In this document: positions 15,938-25,061 of the stretch, piece by piece
How the letters are laid out: each line of letters starts with the position of its first letter
Position numbering within the stretch: position 1 is the stretch's first letter
From: Actinomycetes bacterium
GTDB taxonomy: Bacteria; Actinomycetota; Acidimicrobiia; Acidimicrobiales; RAAP-2
NCBI GenBank assembly: GCA_021778895.1
Contig: JAJYBR010000001.1
Location: 292,386 to 356,385 of the forward strand
Reading direction: 5' to 3'
Length of the DNA stretch: 64,000 bases
Notes under the pieces: model-generated
The model's input: only the letters and a program-made list of their open reading frames with translations
What the model was told of the DNA's origin: nothing
Database searches by the model: none
Program-made: the position numbers and the translations under genes

Positions 15938-17076
15938 TGGCGAACTTCGAATTCCTCGAGGCCCTGGGGCAGATCGCTCGGGATCAGAACATCGACGAGG
16001 GCGAGCTCCTGGTGGCCCTGGCGAATGCGCTGCTCGCCGCCTACAAGCGCCGCCCCGACTCGGCCGAGGATGCCGAGGTCGAGATCAATCCCGAGACCGG
16101 CGAGATCAAGGTCTGGGGCCTGGACCTCAATGGCGAAGGCGAGGTCGTGCGCGAGTGGGATGCCACCCCCGACGACTTCGGCCGGATCGCCGCCCAGACG
16201 GCCAAGCAGGTCCTGATGCAACTGATCCGGGATATCCAGCGCCGCCAGATGTACGAGGAGTTCGCCAACCGCGAGGGCGACATCGTCTCGGGGACCGTCC
16301 AACAGGTCGACAACCGCTACACGCTGCTGGACCTCGGTCGCGTGGAGGCGCTGTTGCCCCAAGCCGAGCAGATCGCCTACGACAAATATGAGCACGGCAA
16401 GCGCTTCAAGGTGTACATCGTCGAGGTGCGCAAGACGAGCAAGGGTCCCCAGATCGTCGTGAGCCGCACGCACCCGGCGCTGGTGGCCAAGCTCTTCGAG
16501 ATGGAGGTGCCCGAGATCGCCAACGGCGTCGTCGAGATCAAGGCGATCGCCCGGGAGCCGGGACACCGCACCAAGATCGCCGTGGCCTCCAACGACTCCA
16601 TGGTCGACCCCGTCGGGGCCTGCGTGGGTGCGCGCGGGTCGCGGGTGCGCAACGTGACCAACGAACTGGTGAGCGAGCGCATCGACGTGGTGCCCTTCAG
16701 CGACGACACCATCACCTACATCCAAGCCGCTCTGGCGCCTGCGCGCGTGCGCGACGTCCAGCTCGATGACGTGGAGGGCGTGGCCACCGTGATCGTCCAT
16801 GACCAGCAGCTCTCGCTGGCCATCGGCAAGGAGGGGCAGAACGCGCGGCTGGCCGCGCGCCTCACGGGGTGGCGCGTCGACATCCGCTCGGAGAACGAGG
16901 AGGTCGAGGAGGTCGTCGACGAGGTGTGGACCGAGAACGACGTCGTGGTCGACGAGACCGTCCACGAGGTCGTGATCGACGAGACGACCCCCGAGGTCGA
17001 AGGTGACGGGACGGCCCCCGAGGTCGCTGGGGCGTCGAGCGAGCCCCAGGAGTCAGCAGTGGAGGAAGAGGCATAG
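15937..17076 (+). CDS. nusA: Transcription termination/antitermination factor NusA
   Basis: NusA binds RNA polymerase and modulates pausing, termination and antitermination. The 379-residue protein has the N-terminal RNAP-binding domain (ANALLAAYKRRP), an S1 domain (DIVSGTVQQVDNRYTLLDLG), then two KH domains (GACVGARGSRVRNVTNEL and LAIGKEGQNARLAARLTGWRVDI). From about residue 320 it ends in a ~58-residue acidic tail (DETVHEVVIDETTPEVEG) instead of the C-terminal repeats of E. coli NusA. Such truncation with an acidic tail is normal in actinobacteria. Its product may act on the terminator at 15410-15435. Confidence 0.96.
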   Translation: MANFEFLEALGQIARDQNIDEGELLVALANALLAAYKRRPDSAEDAEVEINPETGEIKVWGLDLNGEGEVVREWDATPDDFGRIAAQTAKQVLMQLIRDIQRRQMYEEFANREGDIVSGTVQQVDNRYTLLDLGRVEALLPQAEQIAYDKYEHGKRFKVYIVEVRKTSKGPQIVVSRTHPALVAKLFEMEVPEIANGVVEIKAIAREPGHRTKIAVASNDSMVDPVGACVGARGSRVRNVTNELVSERIDVVPFSDDTITYIQAALAPARVRDVQLDDVEGVATVIVHDQQLSLAIGKEGQNARLAARLTGWRVDIRSENEEVEEVVDEVWTENDVVVDETVHEVVIDETTPEVEGDGTAPEVAGASSEPQESAVEEEA

Positions 17077-17327
17077 GACCCCAGCGCACGTGCATCGTGT
17101 GCCGCCGCACGCAGGAGGACGGCGAGCTCCAGCGTGTTGGCCGGACACCGGAGGGCTCGTGGTACCTCGGTCGCGGTCCGGGACGGGGTGCCTGGTGGTG
17201 CCGGAGCGGGCCGTGCGTCGAGCGTCTGGGCGCCTCGGCGCTGGCGCGAGCACTGCGCGCTCCCATTGGCCCATCTGAGGTGGAAGCTCTGCGCGACGAA
17301 GTTGCCAGGGCGAGTGTGGAAGAATAG
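17073..17327 (+). CDS. ylxR: YlxR family RNA-binding protein, apparent non-canonical start
   Basis: YlxR (DUF448) is a small nucleic-acid-binding protein found between nusA and infB. The product reads GPQRTCIVCRRTQEDGELQRVGRT, with the family RTCxxCR motif, and later WYLGRGPGRGAWWCRSGPCVERL. The conserved RTC lies upstream of the first ordinary start, GTG 17097. The frame back to the stop at 17004-17006 has no ATG, GTG, TTG or CTG. ATA 17073 overlaps the nusA stop and has GGAGG 7 bases before it, so I place the start there. A conservative annotation would begin at 17097 and lose the first cysteine. Confidence 0.8.
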   Translation: MGPQRTCIVCRRTQEDGELQRVGRTPEGSWYLGRGPGRGAWWCRSGPCVERLGASALARALRAPIGPSEVEALRDEVARASVEE

Positions 17328-17363
17328 GTGTTCGTGCGTCTGGCGCACGCAGCGTAAGGGAAC

Positions 17364-20000
17364 GTGTTGTCGTTGAAGAAGATCCGGGTTCACGAGCTCT
17401 CCAAAGAGTTGGGCATGACCAGCAAGGAGTTGCTCGCGCTCGCGCAGAAGCTGGGCATCGGCGTGGCGAGCCCCTCGGCGTCCATCGAGGACGCCCAGGC
17501 GGACCGCATTCGGCGCCGGGCCGACAGCGACGGCCTGCGACGCGCGGCCCCCGCGGCCGAGGGACGCCCGGCCCCGGTGACGACGGAGGCTCCGGTGGCT
17601 CCCGAGGCGGCGCCCACTCCGGCGCCGCGGGCCGACGCGCCTGCCGCGCCGGTCGATGTCCCCGTCCCGACCGCTGCGTCGAGCGCACCGGCGACGGCCG
17701 CCCCGGCCGCCGAGCCTCCCCGGGGTGTGCGCAGCCGGACGGCGCCCGTGCGACCGATCACGCCGCGACCGCCGTCGCCGGACGGACCGACCACGATCCG
17801 CCCCACGCAGCGGCCGGCCGGCGGCGATGGGTCGGGTGTCACGCCCTCGCGCGCGCCGTTGTCGCCTAGCGGACGGCCCATCCCGCCGCCTCCCCGTCGA
17901 CCCCTCAGCGCCACGGGTCGGCCAATCCCGCCCCCGCCGGGCGCGCGCCGGCCCCTTCCCTCCGCGGGACGGGGCCCGTCGACCGGTTCGCGGCCCATGT
18001 CGCGGCCCGCTGGACCGCCACGCACGGGTGCGCCACGGACCGGGACCGGCTTCGGGGCTCCGCGCCCCGGAGCGCCCACGGGCAGTCGCCCGCCGGCCCG
18101 CGGTGGTGGTGGTCCTCGGGGATCGCAGCGCAAGGTCACCCGGCGCCGCCGGCGCAGCGTCGAGGAGCTCGAGCCGACCCAGATGACGACCTGGCAGCCC
18201 AGTACGGCGCCGGTGCCCGAGGGCGAGATCATCATCGAGCGGGGCTCCACGGCCAAGGACGTCGGACCCAAGCTGAACCGCTCGGCCGCCGACCTGATCC
18301 GCTTCCTGTTCCTCCAGGGCGAGATCGTGACGGCGGTCCAGGCGCTGAGCGACGACATGATCGAGGTCTACGCCGCCGAGGTGGGGGCCACCGTGCGGCT
18401 GGTCGACCCGGGCGAGGAGCAAGAGGCGGCATTGCTGGCCCGCTTCTTCGACGAGGACGAGCTGGACGCCGAGATCCCTGCGACGCCACGGCCCCCGGTC
18501 GTGACGGTGATGGGGCACGTCGACCACGGCAAGACCAAACTTCTAGACCGCATCCGTAACGCGAACGTGGTGGCGGGCGAAGCCGGCGGCATCACCCAGC
18601 ACATCGGCGCCTACACGGTGGACTGGAACGGGCACGCGATCTCCTTCATCGACACGCCGGGCCACGAGGCGTTCACCGCGATGCGAGCTCGCGGCGCCGA
18701 GGTCACGGACATCGTGATCCTGGTCGTGGCGGCCGACGACGGTGTGATGCCCCAGACCATCGAGGCGATCGACCACGCCCGAGCGGCTGAGGTGCCCATC
18801 ATCGTGGCCATCAACAAGATCGACAAGGCCGACGCCAACCCGGACCGCGTCCTCCAGCAGCTCAGCGAGCGGGGCCTGGTTCCCGAGCGCTGGGGCGGCG
18901 ACACGATCACGGTGGAGATCTCGGCCCTCCAGGGCCTGGGGATCGACGAGCTGCTCGAGCAGGTCGTGCTGGTCGCCGAGGTCGCCGAGCTCGAGGCCCG
19001 CGCCGAGGGCCGGGCCGTGGGCGTCGTCCTGGAGGCCAACCTGGAGGTCGGGCGGGGCCCGGTCGCCACGGTGATGGTGCAGAAGGGCCGCCTGGAGGTC
19101 GGTGACCCCGTGGTCGCCGGCGCCGCCTGGGGCCGTGTGAAGGCCCTGGTGAGCGATCGGGGCCAGCAGATCAAGTGGGCGGGACCCTCCACGCCCGTGC
19201 AGGTCCTCGGCTTCAGTGAGCCGCCCCTGGCCGGTGATGAGGTACGCGCCACGAACGACCTGTCCCAGGCGCGCGAGCTCGGAGAGGCCCGCGCCCAGCG
19301 CGTGCGCCTGGTGGGCCACCAGCCCGTCGCGGCGGGCAGCGGCACGCGCCTCGAGGACCTGTTCGAGCAGATCCAGCGCGGGGAGACCGCCACGCTCAAC
19401 ATCGTGCTCAAGGCGGACGTGCAGGGATCCCTCGAGGCCTGCACCGAGTCCTTGCGCAAGCTCGAGCGCGACGAGGTCCGCCTCGTCATCGTGCACCGTG
19501 GCGTGGGCGGCATCACCGAGAACGACGTCCAGCTGGCACGCGCCTCGGGGGCCACGATCATCGGCTTCAACGTCCGCCCCGACCGGCGCAGCCGCGAGCT
19601 CGCCGAGTCCGAGGGCGTGTCGATCCGCACCTACGAGGTCATCTACAAGCTCATCGAGGAGCTCGAGGCCGCCATGCTCGGCCTGCTGACCCCGGTCTAC
19701 GAGGAGGTCGTCACCGGCGAGGCCGAGGTGCGCGAGATCTTCCGCGTTCCGCGCATCGGTGCGATCGCCGGGTGCTTCGTCCGCTCGGGCGTCATCACCC
19801 GCGGGTCGCGCGTCCGATTCCTGCGCGAGGGCGTCATCATCTGGAAGGGGACGATCTCGTCCCTGCGCCGGTTCAAGGATGACGCGCGCGAGGTCGCGGC
19901 GGGTTACGAGTGTGGCGTCGGCCTCTCGGACTACCAGGACCTCAAGGAGGGCGACATCATCGAGACGTTCGAGGAGCGCGAGATCCCGCGCTCGGCCTAG
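17364..20000 (+). CDS. infB: Translation initiation factor IF-2
   Basis: IF-2 brings initiator tRNA to the 30S subunit using GTP. The 878-residue product starts at GTG 17364 after AAGGG. Residues 2-50 form an IF2_N domain ([28 protein letters not shown]). A long Pro/Ala/Arg linker runs to about 265, and a second IF2_N-like domain follows near 290-350. The G domain has GHVDHGKT at 384-391, then [16 protein letters not shown] and NKIDKADA. Domains II, III and IV ([25 protein letters not shown]) complete it. The linker is of the long proline-rich actinobacterial kind. Confidence 0.97.
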   Translation: MLSLKKIRVHELSKELGMTSKELLALAQKLGIGVASPSASIEDAQADRIRRRADSDGLRRAAPAAEGRPAPVTTEAPVAPEAAPTPAPRADAPAAPVDVPVPTAASSAPATAAPAAEPPRGVRSRTAPVRPITPRPPSPDGPTTIRPTQRPAGGDGSGVTPSRAPLSPSGRPIPPPPRRPLSATGRPIPPPPGARRPLPSAGRGPSTGSRPMSRPAGPPRTGAPRTGTGFGAPRPGAPTGSRPPARGGGGPRGSQRKVTRRRRRSVEELEPTQMTTWQPSTAPVPEGEIIIERGSTAKDVGPKLNRSAADLIRFLFLQGEIVTAVQALSDDMIEVYAAEVGATVRLVDPGEEQEAALLARFFDEDELDAEIPATPRPPVVTVMGHVDHGKTKLLDRIRNANVVAGEAGGITQHIGAYTVDWNGHAISFIDTPGHEAFTAMRARGAEVTDIVILVVAADDGVMPQTIEAIDHARAAEVPIIVAINKIDKADANPDRVLQQLSERGLVPERWGGDTITVEISALQGLGIDELLEQVVLVAEVAELEARAEGRAVGVVLEANLEVGRGPVATVMVQKGRLEVGDPVVAGAAWGRVKALVSDRGQQIKWAGPSTPVQVLGFSEPPLAGDEVRATNDLSQARELGEARAQRVRLVGHQPVAAGSGTRLEDLFEQIQRGETATLNIVLKADVQGSLEACTESLRKLERDEVRLVIVHRGVGGITENDVQLARASGATIIGFNVRPDRRSRELAESEGVSIRTYEVIYKLIEELEAAMLGLLTPVYEEVVTGEAEVREIFRVPRIGAIAGCFVRSGVITRGSRVRFLREGVIIWKGTISSLRRFKDDAREVAAGYECGVGLSDYQDLKEGDIIETFEEREIPRSA

Positions 20001-20003
20001 ACG

Positions 20004-20351
20004 ATGGATGCGAAGCGGCGCCACGGCTATCCCCGCGTGGCTCGAGTCAACGAGATCCTGCGCGAAGTGATCTCGGACACCCTGGTGCGCTGGGCGGACG
20101 AGGACTCCCGGCTCGGATTCCTCACGGTCACCGGCGTTGCGACGTCGCCGGACCTGCGCCAAGCCACCGTCTACTTCGACTCGCTGCCGGCCGCGGCGGC
20201 CGAGGCGCTCGAGGAGAGTCGCGTCGCCCTCCAGGCCGTGGTCAACCAGCAGACGCGCATGAAGCGGACGCCACGGCTGAGCTTCCAGGCCGACCCGGCA
20301 GTGGCGGCGGGCGAGGCCGTCGAGCGGATCCTGCGCCGCCCCCGTGACTAG
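20004..20351 (+). CDS. rbfA: Ribosome-binding factor A
   Basis: RbfA is a 30S maturation factor that binds 16S rRNA helix 1. The 115-residue KH-like protein reads YPRVARVNEILREVISDTLVRWADEDSRLGFLTVTGV and DLRQATVYFDSL, all in family positions. ATG 20004 lies 3 bp after infB. The 3' end overlaps truB by 8 bases. Confidence 0.94.
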   Translation: MDAKRRHGYPRVARVNEILREVISDTLVRWADEDSRLGFLTVTGVATSPDLRQATVYFDSLPAAAAEALEESRVALQAVVNQQTRMKRTPRLSFQADPAVAAGEAVERILRRPRD

Positions 20352-21231
20352 CGGGGCCCTCCTGCTCGACAAGCCGAGCGGGCACACGAGTCACGACGTG
20401 GTGGCCATCGTGCGCCGGATCCTGCACGAGCGCCGGGTCGGACACGCGGGCACGCTCGACCCGATGGCGACGGGGCTGCTGGTCCTGGGCGTGGGCCCGG
20501 CGACGCGACTGCTGCGCTTCGCCCAGGCGACGCGCAAGGTCTACGAGGGCACGCTGCGCCTGGGCGAGGCCACGGACTCGCTGGATGCGACCGGCGCGGT
20601 CACCGCCCGCCAACCCGTTCCCGCGCTGACCAGCCAGGACGTGGAGAGTGCGGCCGCCACCTTGACGGGTGAGCAGTGGCAGATCCCTCCGATGGTGTCG
20701 GCCGTGCAGGTCGGGGGCCGGCGACTGCACGCCTTGGCCCGAGAGGGTCGCGAGGTCGAGCGGGCCCCCCGGGCCATCCGCGTGGAGCGTTTCGACGTGC
20801 GGCCCGGGACCAGCGAGAACGAATGGGACTTCACCGTGGCGTGCACGACCGGCACGTACGTGCGGGTCCTGGCCAGTGACCTGGCCGAGCGCCTGGGCAC
20901 CGTCGGGCACCTCTCGGCGCTGCGCCGGCTGTCGAGTGGCAGCCTCTCGGTCCACGACGCGCTGACGATCGACGAGCTCGAGCGCCGGGTGGCGGCGGGC
21001 GAGTCCGGCGTCGCGCCAGCGCGCACGCTGGTCGCGTCGCTCGAGACCGTGGTCCTCAGTGCAGACGAGAGCGCGCGGGTGCGCACGGGGCGGCCGGTCG
21101 AGGGACCGGGCGGATCCGCTCCCCGCGCGGCGGTGGACGCCGCCGGCGACCTCGTGGCGGTGCTGGAGGCGCGCGCGGGCTCGTGGTGGCCCACGGTCGT
21201 CCTTCCGCCCGACACGCGGCCGATAGGTTGA
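20344..21231 (+). CDS. truB: tRNA pseudouridine-55 synthase
   Basis: TruB makes the pseudouridine of the T-arm in all tRNAs. The 295-residue protein has [15 protein letters not shown], the catalytic Asp39 in [14 protein letters not shown], and [23 protein letters not shown]. The GTG 20344 start lies within the end of rbfA, and its TGA overlaps the TTG possible start of ribF. The last ~65 residues ([19 protein letters not shown]) fit the C-terminal domain of bacterial TruB. Confidence 0.95.
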   Translation: MTSGALLLDKPSGHTSHDVVAIVRRILHERRVGHAGTLDPMATGLLVLGVGPATRLLRFAQATRKVYEGTLRLGEATDSLDATGAVTARQPVPALTSQDVESAAATLTGEQWQIPPMVSAVQVGGRRLHALAREGREVERAPRAIRVERFDVRPGTSENEWDFTVACTTGTYVRVLASDLAERLGTVGHLSALRRLSSGSLSVHDALTIDELERRVAAGESGVAPARTLVASLETVVLSADESARVRTGRPVEGPGGSAPRAAVDAAGDLVAVLEARAGSWWPTVVLPPDTRPIG

Positions 21232-21236
21232 GCGCC

Positions 21237-22217
21237 GTGATCGTGTGGCGCGACGGCGAGACGCGGGTGCTGGTGCCCGGACGCAGCGCGGTCGCGGTGG
21301 GCGTCTTCGACGGCCTGCACCGGGGCCACCAGGTGGTGCTGGCGCGGGCCGCCGAGCTGGCCGGCGCCCACGGGGCGCGGCGTGCCGTCGTGACCTTCGA
21401 TCCCCACCCCGCGCGCACCCTGCGGCCCGATCGGGCGCCCGGCATGATCCAGACCCTGGACCAGCGTCTGGCCAGGCTCGAGCGCCTCGGGTTCGATCTC
21501 GTGCGGGTGGTGCGCTTCGACGGGTCCCTGGCCGCCGAGACCGCGGACGCCTTCGTCGAGCGGGTGCTCGTCGACGAGCTGGCGGCCATCGATGTCGTCG
21601 TGGGCGACGACTTCCGCTTCGGCCACGATCGTCAGGGATCGGTGGCGAGCCTCGAGGCCGCGGGGCGAGCCCACGATTTCACCGTCACGGCAGTTCCCCG
21701 TCAGGGCGAGGGCGGTCGCTGGTCGTCGACGGGCGTGCGGGCGGCCGTGTCGAGCGGCGACCTGGCCCGGGCGGCGACCATTCTCGGCCGGCCCCTGACG
21801 TGGCAAGCGGTCGTCGTCTCGGGCGACCGCCGGGGCCGCGAGCTGGGATTTCCCACCGCGAACCTGGACCTGCCCGCGGAGCTGGTGCGCCCGCCCGCGG
21901 GGGTGTACGCCGGTCTGGCCCGCCTGCCCGACGGGACCAGTGCGGCCGCGGCCATCTCGATCGGCCGGCGTCCGCAGTTCTACGAGGACGGACCCGAGTT
22001 GGTCGAGGTCCACCTCATCGATCGCGAGGTCGACCTGTACGGCGAGGTCCTGGAGGTGGCCCTCCTGGCCCGCTTGCGGGGCCAGGAGCGCTTCGCCAGC
22101 CTGGACGACCTGCTCGACCAGATGCGGCGCGACACCGCGACCAGTCGCGAGATGGCCCTGGCGGTCGCTGCCGAGACCGCCAGCCTGCTAGGCTGGGACT
22201 TCGGTCAGCGACGCTGA
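21237..22217 (+). CDS. ribF: Bifunctional riboflavin kinase / FAD synthetase
   Basis: RibF phosphorylates riboflavin and adenylates FMN. The N-terminal nucleotidyltransferase half shows [24 protein letters not shown] and [15 protein letters not shown]. The C-terminal flavokinase half has [24 protein letters not shown] and [14 protein letters not shown]. With GTG 21237 it has 326 residues, the usual length; TTG 21228, overlapping the truB stop, is the other choice. The gene order truB-ribF-rpsO is widely conserved. Confidence 0.94.
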   Translation: MIVWRDGETRVLVPGRSAVAVGVFDGLHRGHQVVLARAAELAGAHGARRAVVTFDPHPARTLRPDRAPGMIQTLDQRLARLERLGFDLVRVVRFDGSLAAETADAFVERVLVDELAAIDVVVGDDFRFGHDRQGSVASLEAAGRAHDFTVTAVPRQGEGGRWSSTGVRAAVSSGDLARAATILGRPLTWQAVVVSGDRRGRELGFPTANLDLPAELVRPPAGVYAGLARLPDGTSAAAAISIGRRPQFYEDGPELVEVHLIDREVDLYGEVLEVALLARLRGQERFASLDDLLDQMRRDTATSREMALAVAAETASLLGWDFGQRR

Positions 22218-22276
22218 TCGTGCGGGTCGCTCTGGCGGTCCGCATCGGGACCCCCGACTCACAAGGCAACCACGTT

Positions 22277-22534
22277 ATGGCTGACAAGCAGCAGATCATT
22301 GAGGACTATCGAGTTCACGCGACGGACACGGGCTCGCCCGAGGTGCAGATCGCGATCTTGACGGACCGGATCGCGCACTTGACTGAGCACCTCAAGGTTC
22401 ACCGCGGCGATCACCACACGCGGCGCGGACTGATGAAGCTCATCGGCCAGCGGCGTCGGCTGCTCGACTACGTGCAGAACAGCAACGTCGAGCGCTATCG
22501 CGCACTGATCGGCCGTCTCGGGATTCGTCGCTAG
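22277..22534 (+). CDS. rpsO: 30S ribosomal protein S15
   Basis: S15 binds the central domain of 16S rRNA. The 85-residue protein reads [56 protein letters not shown], and ends [14 protein letters not shown], a full S15. ATG 22277 is the only fitting start. A structured gap and pnp follow, the usual rpsO-pnp pair. Confidence 0.97.
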   Translation: MADKQQIIEDYRVHATDTGSPEVQIAILTDRIAHLTEHLKVHRGDHHTRRGLMKLIGQRRRLLDYVQNSNVERYRALIGRLGIRR

Positions 22535-22565
22535 CCGAAGCCGGCACCTGCCGGCACCTGGCGCA

Positions 22566-22620
22566 TCCGAGCCCTCGGAGGCCAGTGGAGGGCCGTCGGA
22601 CACCGACGACCGCCCACTGG
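22566..22620 (+). other. Structured spacer between rpsO and pnp
   Basis: Two hairpins are stacked in this spacer. The first is TCCGAG/CTCGGA (22566-22571 with 22574-22579). The second is a longer element with outer arms CCAGTGG (22582-22588) and CCACTGG (22614-22620) enclosing GTCGG-ACA-CCGAC (22595-22607). There is no T-run. In other bacteria the rpsO-pnp spacer holds an RNase-processed stem by which PNPase controls its own mRNA; the position suggests the same here. The preceding bases 22541-22560 are two copies of CCGGCACCTG. Confidence 0.55.
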
Positions 22621-22656
22621 GATCCGAGCGGAGCGCAGGCTACCTAAGGAGAACCC

Positions 22657-25041
22657 ATGACTGACGCGATTCGCGTTTCCCGCCCACTTCCGGGCTTGGA
22701 CAAGACTTTGTCCTTCGAGGCCGGACGGCTGGCTCAGCTCGCCGACGGCGCGGTGCTCGCCCAAATTGGCGGCACCGTGCTCCTGGCCACCGTCGCCGCG
22801 TCGCGCTCGGTGCGCGACGGGATCGACTTCTTCCCCCTGACTGTCGACATCGAGGAGCGGGCCTACGCCGCGGGCAAGATCCCCGGCGCGTTCTTCCGTC
22901 GCGAGGGCAAGCTGTCCGACCAGGCCATCCTGATCTGCCGCCTGATCGACCGGCCGCTGCGCCCCTCGTTCCCCAAGGGATTCCGCAACGAGATCCAGGT
23001 CGTGGGCACGGTCTTCTCGGCCGACCAGGAGAACCCGCACGACATCTTGGCCATCAACGCGGCCTCGGCGGCGCTGATGATCTCGGGGATCCCCTTCGAG
23101 GGCCCGATCGGCGCCGTGCGCATGGCCTACGGCACCGACGGCGAGTGGCACGCGCACCCCACCTTCGCCGAGGGTGACGAGTCGCTCTTCGAGCTGGTGG
23201 TTGCCGGCCGGGCGCTCGGCGAGGGCCCCGACAGCGAGATCGCCATCATGATGGTCGAGGCCGGCGGCACCGAGGGGTCCTTCGAGCGCTACGCCGAGGG
23301 AGCACCCAAGGTCGACGAGGACGCGCTGGCCGAGGGTCTCGAGCAGGCCAAGACCTGGATTCGTGAGGCGGTCGAGCTCCAGCGCGAGTTGGTCACCGCC
23401 TTCGTGGCGGCTCGCGGGCCGATCACGCTGCTGGCCTACCAGACCTTCGCCGACTACAGCGACGAGGTGATGGCCCGCGTGGAGGCCATCGGGCTCGACC
23501 GGGTCGACCAGGCCAATCGCCTGGTCGACAAGCAGGCGCGCGCCACGGCGCTGGACGAGGCCACGGCCGCGATCCAGGCCGAGCTGGCCGGCGAGCTGCC
23601 CGACCGGGCTGGGGAGATCAAGGCCGCCGTGCGATCGCTGACCAAGCGGCTCGTGCGCCAGCGCATCGTCACCGAGGGCCAGCGGATCGACGGTCGGGGC
23701 GTCACCGACATCCGGCCCCTGTCGGCCGAGGTCGACCTGTTCCCGATGACGCACGGCTCGGCCATGTTCCAGCGTGGCGAGACCCAGGTGGTCAACGTCA
23801 CGACGCTCGGCATGCCGCGGATGCGCCAGCAGCTCGACACCATCACCCCCGACGAGTGGCGCCGCTACATGCACCACTACAACTTCCCGCCCTACTCGGT
23901 CGGTGAGACCGGACGCATGGGCGCGCCCAAGCGCCGCGAGGTCGGTCACGGGATGCTGGCGGAGCGGGCCCTCGTGCCGGTGCTGCCCAGTGAGTCCGAG
24001 TTCACCTACGCGATGCGCGTGGTCTCCGACGTCATGCAGTCCAACGGCTCGACGTCGATGGCCTCGGTGTGCGGCTCGACGCTGTCGCTGATGGCCGCCG
24101 GCGTGCCGATCAAGGCGCCGGTCGCCGGTATCGCGATGGGCTTGGTGCACGAGGGTGACCAGTACGTCACGCTGACCGACATCCTGGGGGCCGAGGACGC
24201 CTTCGGGGACATGGACTTCAAGGTCGCCGGCTCGGCCGACGCGGTCACGGCCCTCCAGCTGGACACCAAGATCGACGGGCTGCCCGCCGACGTGCTCAAG
24301 AGCGCCCTGCGCCAGGCCAAGACGGCCCGGCTGGCGATCCTCGACGTGCTGACCAGCACGATCCCGGCGCCGCGCGAGAGCGTCGCCGAGGTCGCGCCCA
24401 AGATCGTGAGCTTCGAGATCCCCATCGACAAGATCGGCGAGGTGATCGGGCCCAAGGGCAAGGTGATCAACACCCTCCAGCAGGAGACCGGTGCCGACAT
24501 CGCGGTCGACGACGATGGCGTCGTCGGCACGGTGACCGTCGGGGCCAAGGACGGCCGCGCCGTCGACGAGGCGCGCCGGCGCATCGAGATGATCCTCGAC
24601 CCGCCCACGGCGGAGGTCGGCGCGATCTACCAGGGGCGCGTGGTCAACATCGCCAAGTTCGGCGCCTTCGTGAACCTGCTGCCCGGTCGCGACGGGCTGC
24701 TGCACATCTCCAAGATGGCTCCGCTCAATGGCGGTCGCCGTATCGGCCAGGTCGAGGACGTCCTCGAGCTGGGCCAGGCGCTCGAGGTGCGCGTGGACGA
24801 CATCGACCCGCAGGGCAAGGTGTCGCTGTCACTCGCCGGCGAGGTCGTCGAGGCGGTGGCCAGCGAGGAGTCCCCGGCACGGGCGACCACGAAGGCCACG
24901 ACCGCCACGGCGGCGAACTCCTTCGAGGACATCTTCGAGGCCGAGCTGGCCGGCGAGATCGGCGAGCTGGGCCCCCGCGAGACGCGGAGCGACGATGGCG
25001 GGCACGGTCGGCGGGGAGGGTCGCGTAGTCGACGGCGCTAG
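22657..25041 (+). CDS. pnp: Polyribonucleotide nucleotidyltransferase (PNPase)
   Basis: PNPase degrades RNA by phosphorolysis. The 794-residue protein has two RNase PH domains with a helical domain between. Typical segments are [46 protein letters not shown] and, in the second core, [33 protein letters not shown] domain ([23 protein letters not shown]) and an S1 domain ([33 protein letters not shown]) follow, then a basic tail. ATG 22657 has AAGGAGAA in front. Confidence 0.97.
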   Translation: MTDAIRVSRPLPGLDKTLSFEAGRLAQLADGAVLAQIGGTVLLATVAASRSVRDGIDFFPLTVDIEERAYAAGKIPGAFFRREGKLSDQAILICRLIDRPLRPSFPKGFRNEIQVVGTVFSADQENPHDILAINAASAALMISGIPFEGPIGAVRMAYGTDGEWHAHPTFAEGDESLFELVVAGRALGEGPDSEIAIMMVEAGGTEGSFERYAEGAPKVDEDALAEGLEQAKTWIREAVELQRELVTAFVAARGPITLLAYQTFADYSDEVMARVEAIGLDRVDQANRLVDKQARATALDEATAAIQAELAGELPDRAGEIKAAVRSLTKRLVRQRIVTEGQRIDGRGVTDIRPLSAEVDLFPMTHGSAMFQRGETQVVNVTTLGMPRMRQQLDTITPDEWRRYMHHYNFPPYSVGETGRMGAPKRREVGHGMLAERALVPVLPSESEFTYAMRVVSDVMQSNGSTSMASVCGSTLSLMAAGVPIKAPVAGIAMGLVHEGDQYVTLTDILGAEDAFGDMDFKVAGSADAVTALQLDTKIDGLPADVLKSALRQAKTARLAILDVLTSTIPAPRESVAEVAPKIVSFEIPIDKIGEVIGPKGKVINTLQQETGADIAVDDDGVVGTVTVGAKDGRAVDEARRRIEMILDPPTAEVGAIYQGRVVNIAKFGAFVNLLPGRDGLLHISKMAPLNGGRRIGQVEDVLELGQALEVRVDDIDPQGKVSLSLAGEVVEAVASEESPARATTKATTATAANSFEDIFEAELAGEIGELGPRETRSDDGGHGRRGGSRSRRR

Positions 25042-25061
25042 GCGCTGACGAGACCGGGATC

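Noticed and set aside
22531..24705. 724-codon minus-strand frame
   Set aside because: Antisense to pnp; composition is that of a mirror frame and no motif is seen.
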